Assembly (NCBI GenBank): GCA_002869015.1 | Contig: PKTT01000039.1 | Location: forward strand, 19,639 to 83,638 | Direction of reading: 5' to 3' | DNA from: Deltaproteobacteria bacterium | GTDB lineage: Bacteria; Desulfobacterota; Deferrisomatia; Deferrisomatales; BM512 | DNA length: 64,000 nucleotides | Part shown: one piece after another, positions 57,774 through 64,000 of the stretch | Layout: every line of letters starts with the position of its first letter | How positions within the stretch are numbered: position 1 is the stretch's first letter | Notes under the pieces: model-generated | What the model saw: only the letters and a program-made list of their open reading frames with translations | What the model was told of the DNA's origin: nothing | The model's database searches: none | Made by a program: the position numbers and the translations under genes

Positions 57774-58832
57774 ATGAAGACAAAAATCCTCATTTTGATC
57801 GCGCTATCGCTGGTTGCGGCGCTAGTGCTCTCCGGTTGCGCCGGTCCACGCTACGGCGGCCACTACAGACCAGTCGGAGGAGCAGTAGTAGCCTCGGCGC
57901 CCCCGCCACCACCTCCAGGTCCTACTCCTCCTCCCTGGGCACCGGCACACGGTAGGAAGGCAAAATACGCATACTATTACTACCCCTACTACTCGGTTTA
58001 TTACGCACCCACCCGCCGTGTCTGGTACTACCTAGACGGAGGGGCATGGAGGGTGTCTGCGACACTGCCAAGGTGGATATCTTTTGATGTGGGGGCTGCA
58101 TACGTGACGCTGGACATGGATGTGGATCAACCCTATAGATTTCACCGCCAAGTAGTAAAAAGATACCCACCCGGGCAATACAAAAAAGGACATGACGACA
58201 GGTACCGAAAAGACAAAGACAACAAGCGGGACAGGTACTACAACGATAACCGCGACAGGGACCGGGATAGAGACAGATACCGCGATGACGACTACCGGGA
58301 CCGTGACAGAGACAGAGACAGGGACCGCTACTCCGATGACGACTACCGGGATAGAGATAGGGACCGTGACAGAGACAGAGATCGCTACCCGGACAATGAC
58401 TATAGGGATCGCGACAGGGACCGAGACCGGCATGACGGAAGGTCAACCGATCCGCGCCCAGCGCCGCCAGTAGTCAAGCATCCCCAAGATCGCTCCCCGG
58501 CGCCGGTATACGAGCGGAATGAATATCGCTACAGGTACTATCCTTCACTGCGTGTCTACTTCGAGCCGGCGAGAAAAATCTGGTTCTACAGAGAAAACAA
58601 CGCTTGGCGTTCCGCGCCGGTGCTACCACCGCGAATAGTTGTAAACAACCAGCGCTCCGTCGACGTGGAGCTTGATGTGGACCGCCCCTACGAGCGTCAC
58701 AGTGAGATTGAGCGCCGCTATCCTCCGGGTCAGGAGAAAAAGAGCCAAAACCAGGGCAATAGCGGAAAAGGCAAGGGAAGAGGCAAGGGAAACAACTGGA
58801 AAAATAACGGTGACGACAGATACGACGATTGA
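57774..58832 (+). CDS. Lipoprotein with duplicated domain separated by an Arg/Asp-rich linker
   Basis: LVLSGCAG lipobox; YYSVYYAPTRRVWYYLDGGAWRVSATLP... and YPSLRVYFEPARKIWFYRENNAWRSAPVLP... flank the RDRDRD tract. Confidence 0.75.
   Translation: MKTKILILIALSLVAALVLSGCAGPRYGGHYRPVGGAVVASAPPPPPPGPTPPPWAPAHGRKAKYAYYYYPYYSVYYAPTRRVWYYLDGGAWRVSATLPRWISFDVGAAYVTLDMDVDQPYRFHRQVVKRYPPGQYKKGHDDRYRKDKDNKRDRYYNDNRDRDRDRDRYRDDDYRDRDRDRDRDRYSDDDYRDRDRDRDRDRDRYPDNDYRDRDRDRDRHDGRSTDPRPAPPVVKHPQDRSPAPVYERNEYRYRYYPSLRVYFEPARKIWFYRENNAWRSAPVLPPRIVVNNQRSVDVELDVDRPYERHSEIERRYPPGQEKKSQNQGNSGKGKGRGKGNNWKNNGDDRYDD
58250..58440 (+). repeat. Low-complexity repeat encoding (RD)n / DDYRDRDRDRDRDRY units
   Basis: Imperfect repeats GACGACTACCGGGACCGTGACAGAGACAGAGAC... 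inside the lipoprotein CDS. Confidence 0.85.
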
Positions 58833-58850
58833 CATATAGCCACCCAACTT

Positions 58851-58880
58851 AAAAAAGGCGCCGACAGGCGCCTTTTTTTT
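58851..58880. terminator. Intrinsic terminator
   Basis: AAAAAAGGCGCCgacaGGCGCCTTTTTTTT. Confidence 0.85.
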
Positions 58881-58930
58881 ATCCCATATAAATACTTGGC
58901 AATTAAAAAATTTGTGCAATAGTTACAATT

Positions 58931-59593
58931 ATGGCACGCACAGCGAGGTTCATTATCCCCGGAATGCCCCATTTCGTCAGCCAGCGAGGCTACGAGGGCA
59001 GCTCCGCGTTCGGCTCCCCCGCCGATTACAGGCTCTATCTATCCCTGGCATCCAAGGCATTTATAGAGAGGGGGGTAAAAACATGGGCGTGGGCGCTCAT
59101 GGAAAATAGCGTCTCATTTGTCCTTGAACCTTCGGGGGAAGACTCCCTTGCCCGGGCGCTCGGTGAGACCCATCGACGCTATGCGCGGATATCGAACGCA
59201 CGGCGAGAGGAGTCTGGAAAGTTATGGCACTCCCGCTTCAACTCTTTCCCCTTTGAAGAAGCTCTACTTACCGAGGGTATAAAGATAATCGAATTTTTAC
59301 CTGTTGCGGAAGGGCTTACAAAGAGCCCTTTGGAATATAATTGGTCAAGCGCCGCGCATAGGGTCTCCGGGGCGCCGGACCCTCTGGAGACTCCTGAAAA
59401 GGTACCGGGCGTCGAAGATTTGGAGGAGTTCTTCTCCGAACCGCCAGCTGAGGATAGGGCCGCCCTCTTCTCGGCGCACCTTAAGACAGGCAGACCACTC
59501 GGGTCGGAGGAATTCATACTAAAACTTGAAAACAGGTGGGGGAAGAGGCTCCGCCCATTAAAGCGCGGCAGAAAACCAAAGAAGCCCTCCTAA
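58931..59593 (+). CDS. RAYT/Y1-transposase-like protein, catalytically degenerate
   Basis: MARTARFIIPGMPHFVSQRGYEGSSAFGSPADYRLYLSLASKAFIERGVKTWAWALMENSVSFVLEPS..., LWHSRFNSFP..., LEYNWSSAAHRV, aligning to TnpA_REP motifs but with LMENSVSFV for LMPNHVHLL. Confidence 0.85.
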   Translation: MARTARFIIPGMPHFVSQRGYEGSSAFGSPADYRLYLSLASKAFIERGVKTWAWALMENSVSFVLEPSGEDSLARALGETHRRYARISNARREESGKLWHSRFNSFPFEEALLTEGIKIIEFLPVAEGLTKSPLEYNWSSAAHRVSGAPDPLETPEKVPGVEDLEEFFSEPPAEDRAALFSAHLKTGRPLGSEEFILKLENRWGKRLRPLKRGRKPKKPS

Positions 59594-59620
59594 AGGTGAA
59601 TTTACTTCGCCAACACTCGG

Positions 59621-61063
59621 CTAGCGAGAGATAAAGTCAACCTGATACCTGTCTTTTAAAAGCTTCCTAAAGTGTTCAATCTCTATAAATGACTGTCGGA
59701 GCCTGGCTGTCATGTGCGCTGGCATATGGCGAGGGTTTACTCTGGTAGTCGCCTTAACCCCGCTCTCGATTGCCCGCATCTGCATCCAGAGCCTTGTCCC
59801 TATCAAAAACGTAAACGCTTCACGCAGAAGGTCCAGCTCCTCATCGTTAATAATCCCCTCGTCACGAAGCGTCTCCATCTTGTCCCAGGTAGTACCTTCG
59901 GTAATTCCTGCCTCAAGGCCCAATATCGCGACACCCTCGGTGACGGTGAATATTCCCGTTTTTTTAATATCGAGAGTTCCTTTGTCGGGGCCGGTCTTAT
60001 CCACGAGGAAACGGTTGAACCAGCCCAATGGATTCCTAAAGCGCAGTATGTTTCGAGCCGCATAGGGGAAGAAGAGCGAGTTTCGCCTGGCAAGCTCAAC
60101 CATTGTTCCGGAAATTTCCCGCTCGAAGCTGGGGTTGCCGTAAATGGTTCTATGGTCCATGAAGATTCCGAAATCCACCATATTCTCTGAGCTGGGCTCG
60201 GTGATCCACTTCTCAAGCAGATGCTTCCAGCCGCTTAACGAATTTCGCATCTTGGGATTTGAGGCCATTGAGTTCCCCGGACATGGTGGAACCCCTATCT
60301 CAACGAGATTATGCACCAGCCGCTCCCCGAAGGTCGCAGCCATCTTTATATCCGCATCCGTTGCATCGTCGGCATATACTATGGCAGAGTCCTGGTCCGT
60401 CCTCAGGGTCTGTTCGCCGCGCCCTTCGCTGCCCAGCGCCATATACGCAGCATTATCCGGAAGCGTCACCCCCTCTTTTTCCTCCATAAGCTCAATCGCC
60501 TTCATCGTCACCGCGTCATTGAAGTGGGATACGAGGCGAACCAGCTCACGCACCTTCGCTCCACGCCCGCGGGCGAACTCGGCCATGGCGACTGTTTTGG
60601 TATTAACCTCCTTCAAATCACCGATTGTTGAGGCGGCGTCTATCTCCTTATGCAGATAGAGCGGGGAACTCGTAGTTGTGCGCATAAGGTCTGTGTCGGT
60701 TACGATGCCGGCCATCCTGCCCTCATCGTCGGTCAGGACAATTTTATGTATCCGGTGTTTGACGAGAAGGTAGAAAGCCTCAAAGGCCATCGCCGAAGCG
60801 GGTAGGGTGACGAGGGGGAAACTCATGATATCCCTCGCCGTATTCTTGAGCATTCCGGGGTCGCCGGAGGCTATGATATCCCTGAAATCGTGCCCGGTGA
60901 CCATGCCCAATGGCTCACCCTCCTTGGCGACCACCACACCAGAGATATTTTCTCTCAGCATTATTTTTGCAATAGAAACAACATCGTCATCCGGAGAGCA
61001 AGTGATGACGCTCTTCGCCGACAGGTCCCCTACCGGATTAAAGAGTACCCCAGACCTTTGCAT
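59621..61063 (-). CDS. CBS-pair plus DUF294 putative nucleotidyltransferase
   Basis: Two CBS-like units, then LMEEKEGVTLPDNAAYMALGSEGRGEQTLRTDQDSAIVYAD and GVPPCPGNSMASNPKMRNSLSGWKHLLEKWI. Confidence 0.92.
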   Translation of the reverse strand: MQRSGVLFNPVGDLSAKSVITCSPDDDVVSIAKIMLRENISGVVVAKEGEPLGMVTGHDFRDIIASGDPGMLKNTARDIMSFPLVTLPASAMAFEAFYLLVKHRIHKIVLTDDEGRMAGIVTDTDLMRTTTSSPLYLHKEIDAASTIGDLKEVNTKTVAMAEFARGRGAKVRELVRLVSHFNDAVTMKAIELMEEKEGVTLPDNAAYMALGSEGRGEQTLRTDQDSAIVYADDATDADIKMAATFGERLVHNLVEIGVPPCPGNSMASNPKMRNSLSGWKHLLEKWITEPSSENMVDFGIFMDHRTIYGNPSFEREISGTMVELARRNSLFFPYAARNILRFRNPLGWFNRFLVDKTGPDKGTLDIKKTGIFTVTEGVAILGLEAGITEGTTWDKMETLRDEGIINDEELDLLREAFTFLIGTRLWMQMRAIESGVKATTRVNPRHMPAHMTARLRQSFIEIEHFRKLLKDRYQVDFISR

Positions 61064-61514
61064 CGTCGCCCTCCATTTAGATGTCGAAAAAACTGCCCTT
61101 ATGTGAACATTCTCGGGTGAAAAAGCACACTAGTCAACAATAACACACTTCACTATGTAAAGATGTTATTTCCCGGATGGAAAGCGAAATATGAACAAGC
61201 GCACTTAGCCCGCCACTTATGGTGGTTTTGATTTAAAACACTGTTTAATTCCACTTGACGCCGCGGAGATATTTCGCTACCTTTTACCTACCACATAAGG
61301 CGCAGGTAGGAGTAGGGCGCCCTAACTTCGGGAAATCATAAATAAAGCCCGCAGCTTTAGCCTTTCACCCGGAGTTGGGAATTTAAATTTGTTCATACCC
61401 ACTCAGCCTGAAATGACCTGCGCAGCAGACCAGGGGAACGGAACCGCAGAAGAGGAAAGGAGGGAAAAACAAACTGCGTATACCACCGGCCCCCCAAACC
61501 TGCGCTAACAATTA

Positions 61515-61796
61515 TTGGAGGTCATAAAGAAGATGGAAAACACTAAGGCAAATCTCGAATCCTACTGGAAAGAAAACCTTAAGTACCTGTCCATACTGCT
61601 TGTTATATGGTTCGTAGTCTCCTATGTATGCGGAATCCTCCTGGCGGATACGCTGGACACAATCAGGATAGGCGGATTCCCACTGGGCTACTGGTTTGCT
61701 AATCAGGGCTCTGAGATCACGTTCGTTATCCTCATCTACGTATACGTGAAGCTGATGCGTAATCTCGACCGCAAGTACGGGGTCGAAGAAGACTAA
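61515..61796 (+). CDS. DUF4212 small membrane protein (symporter small subunit)
   Basis: SYWKENLKYLSILLVIWFVVSYVCGILLADTLDTIRIGGFPLGYWFANQGSEITFVILIYVYVKLMRNLDRKY. Start may be internal, at the ATG of MENTKANLESYW. Confidence 0.9.
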   Translation: MEVIKKMENTKANLESYWKENLKYLSILLVIWFVVSYVCGILLADTLDTIRIGGFPLGYWFANQGSEITFVILIYVYVKLMRNLDRKYGVEED

Positions 61797-61845
61797 TCTC
61801 CCGGCAATCCGCTAGGGACACAGCTATTTCATAGGAGAGAACCAA

Positions 61846-63624
61846 ATGAGTATTTTAACATGGACCTGGATTGCCGTCGGCTTTACATTCGCCATATATA
61901 TCGGCATCGCAATCTGGAGCAGGGCAAAGTCAACCGGCGATTTCTACGTCGCTGAAAAAAGAGTTCACCCCATAGCAAACGGAATGGCGACAGGCGCCGA
62001 CTGGATGAGCGCTGCGTCATTTATCTCAATGGCCGGCCTAATCTCATTCATGGGTCGTGACGGCTCTATGTACCTCATGGGCTGGACCGGCGGCTACGTC
62101 CTTCTTGCTATGCTCCTCGCCCCCTACCTGCGCAAATACGGTAAATTCACCGTCCCGCAGTTCGTCGGCGACCGTTACTATTCAAATGCCGCCCGAGTGG
62201 TCGCGCTCCTTTGCGCAATCTTCGTATCCTTCACCTACGTCGCGGGCCAGATGCGCGGCGTCGGCGTCGTCTTCTCACGCTTCCTTGAAGTCGACATCAA
62301 TGCGGGCGTTCTCATCGGCATGGCAATCGTCTTCTTTTACGCCGTTCTCGGCGGCATGAAGGGGATTACCTATACTCAGGTTGCGCAGTACTGCGTACTC
62401 ATAATCGCGTACCTGATACCGGCATTCTTCATCTCCATGATGCTTACCGGTAACCCCATCCCGCAGCTCGGCTTCGGCTCGCAGCTTTCGCACGATGGCG
62501 CGCAACTACTAGGCACCTCACCTGGATATGTTCTTGATGTTCTTGACGGGATCCACAGGGACCTCGGCTTCCCCGCCTACTCCCACGGCGTACGTCCGAC
62601 CATCGACATATTCTTCATCACCTTCGCGCTGATGGTCGGCACCGCCGGCCTGCCGCACGTTATCATCCGCTTCTTCACCGTCCCGAAGATTCGCGACGCC
62701 CGTTCCTCAGCCGGTTGGGCGCTGCTCTTCATCGCAATCCTCTACACGACTGCACCGGCGGTGGCTGCGTTTGCGCGCACGAACTTCATCAAGACAGTTC
62801 ACAACAAAACCTACGAAACCGCTCCACAGTGGGTTAAGAACTGGGAGGCGACAGGCCTCGTTGCTTGGGTAGACAAGAACAACGATGGCGTAATCACCTA
62901 CGCGCCCGGCGCACCCTTCAAGGGTAAGCCCTCCTTTGATGCTACAGCCAAGGGACAGTTCGGCGAGCGCGTCGTTACGAATGCGCTAACCGACAACCAG
63001 AACGAGTTCTACATCGACCGCGACATAATGGTCCTTGCAAACCCGGAAATCGCGAAGCTCCCCAACTGGGTAATCGCGCTGGTCGCAGCCGGTGGCCTTG
63101 CCGCCGCGCTCTCAACCGCTGCGGGGCTCCTGCTGGTCATATCGGCATCAATATCGCATGACCTCATGAAGGGCGTAATATCACCGAACATGAGCGAGAA
63201 AGCGGAGCTTCTTTGGGCGCGCTGTTCAGCCGGCGTGGCCGTCTGCATCGCTGGTTACTTCGGCATTAACCCGCCGGGCTTCGTCGCGCAGGTTGTCGCA
63301 TTCGCCTTCGGGCTCGCGGCATCCTCCTTCTTCCCCGTTATCATTATGGGCGTCTTCTCCAAGCGAACCTCCAAGGAGGGCGCAATGGCCGGCATGATTG
63401 TAGGTATCGTCTTTACCGCCGCCTACATCATCTACTTCAAGTTCGTCAACCCCGGCGCAAACAATGCCTCCAACTGGTGGTTCGGTATATCACCGGAAGG
63501 TATTGGCACGCTCGGCATGATCTTCAACTTCGTGGTCACATACGTGGTATCGAAGGTCACGCCTCCCCCGCCGGAAGAAATCCAGGAGCTCGTTGGCTCG
63601 CTGCGTTACCCCAAGACCCTCTAG
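61846..63624 (+). CDS. Sodium:solute symporter (ActP-like, VC_2705-type)
   Basis: STGDFYVAEKRVHPIANGMATGADWMSAASFISMAGLISFMG, TYVAGQMRGVGVVFSRFLEVD, GLAAALSTAAGLLLVISASISHDL. Confidence 0.94.
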   Translation: MSILTWTWIAVGFTFAIYIGIAIWSRAKSTGDFYVAEKRVHPIANGMATGADWMSAASFISMAGLISFMGRDGSMYLMGWTGGYVLLAMLLAPYLRKYGKFTVPQFVGDRYYSNAARVVALLCAIFVSFTYVAGQMRGVGVVFSRFLEVDINAGVLIGMAIVFFYAVLGGMKGITYTQVAQYCVLIIAYLIPAFFISMMLTGNPIPQLGFGSQLSHDGAQLLGTSPGYVLDVLDGIHRDLGFPAYSHGVRPTIDIFFITFALMVGTAGLPHVIIRFFTVPKIRDARSSAGWALLFIAILYTTAPAVAAFARTNFIKTVHNKTYETAPQWVKNWEATGLVAWVDKNNDGVITYAPGAPFKGKPSFDATAKGQFGERVVTNALTDNQNEFYIDRDIMVLANPEIAKLPNWVIALVAAGGLAAALSTAAGLLLVISASISHDLMKGVISPNMSEKAELLWARCSAGVAVCIAGYFGINPPGFVAQVVAFAFGLAASSFFPVIIMGVFSKRTSKEGAMAGMIVGIVFTAAYIIYFKFVNPGANNASNWWFGISPEGIGTLGMIFNFVVTYVVSKVTPPPPEEIQELVGSLRYPKTL

Positions 63625-63653
63625 CAGCGTAGAGCTCTATAACCGAAGTAACG

Positions 63654-63688
63654 GAGGGGCTGCCATATGGCAGCCCCTCTTCTTTTAT
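63654..63688 (+). terminator. Intrinsic terminator
   Basis: GAGGGGCTGCCatatGGCAGCCCCTCTTCTTTT. Confidence 0.85.
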
Positions 63689-63805
63689 CGGCAACAAAAA
63701 CACTCAAATTAAAGTTGTATTGACCGGTGGGCATCTCCCTTGGTATATATTTGATAGTCGGCACGTAGCCGACTGACGCACTTACTTTGATGAAAAACGT
63801 AAATT

Positions 63806-63862
63806 AAGCCACGAAGGCCCCCGGACCGCAAAAAGCGGAAGGACCTCCTCGTGGCTTTTTTA
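63806..63862. terminator. Terminator or attenuator-like hairpin upstream of the last gene
   Basis: AAGCCACGAAGG...CCGCaaaaaGCGG...CCTCCTCGTGGCTTTTTT. Confidence 0.6.
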
Positions 63863-63902
63863 AGTTGCGGGGCTTTGAACCTCTTTTTAAGGGAGAACAA
63901 TC

Positions 63903-64000
63903 ATGAAGACTCGCATAATCCTATCAGTTGCAGCATTATTTTTCGCTACTATCGCGAATGCCCACTTCGGCACGATAATCCCATCGGATGACATAGTCGA
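63903..64000 (+). CDS. N-terminal fragment of exported protein (DUF4198-like), runs off the window
   Basis: MKTRIILSVAALFFATIANAHFGTIIPSDDIV...; signal peptide, GGGAGAAC upstream. Confidence 0.55.
   Translation, partial: MKTRIILSVAALFFATIANAHFGTIIPSDDIV

Noticed and set aside
58032-58433. 133-aa minus-strand ORF of VSVPVPV repeats
   Set aside because: Antisense reading of the RD-repeat tract; repeat-derived artefact.
1-64000. CRISPR arrays, rRNA operons, tRNA genes, prophage or integron
   Set aside because: No regularly spaced repeats, rRNA signatures, cloverleaf-capable segments, integrases or phage structural genes recognised.

Overview
This 64 kb window looks like a chromosomal segment of a Gram-negative bacterium, plausibly deltaproteobacterial (inference only). 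It holds about 55 supportable protein-coding genes and no rRNA, tRNA or CRISPR array that I could recognise. Most of it is housekeeping: nudC, gltX, a CDF zinc transporter, a polyamine cluster (speA, carboxynorspermidine dehydrogenase, nspC), tag, cysK, slyD, upp/uraA, fabH, and a DUF4212/sodium:solute symporter pair. The strongest non-routine signal is UGA recoding, i.e. selenocysteine. MsrA (complement 7999..8838) and a PrxQ/BCP peroxiredoxin (18091..18549) each have an in-frame TGA exactly at the catalytic cysteine, and a SECIS-like hairpin follows at the usual spacing. A third in-frame TGA forms a CxxU motif at the N terminus of a divergent thiolase-like protein (complement 18538..19656), which may be an undescribed selenoprotein family. 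Other points of interest: a translationally coupled AAA / FmdE-like / COG0701 permease operon whose AAA protein has a degenerate Walker A and B; a RAYT-like transposase that has lost its HUH motif and probably its catalytic Tyr; a fusion of two CDP-alcohol phosphatidyltransferase domains; an SPL-like radical SAM / ParB-like pair; a STAND-TPR ATPase; a GIY-YIG gene that appears to start at AUU; and several possible structured RNA leaders. All calls come from reading the sequence and recalled family motifs; no database search was run.
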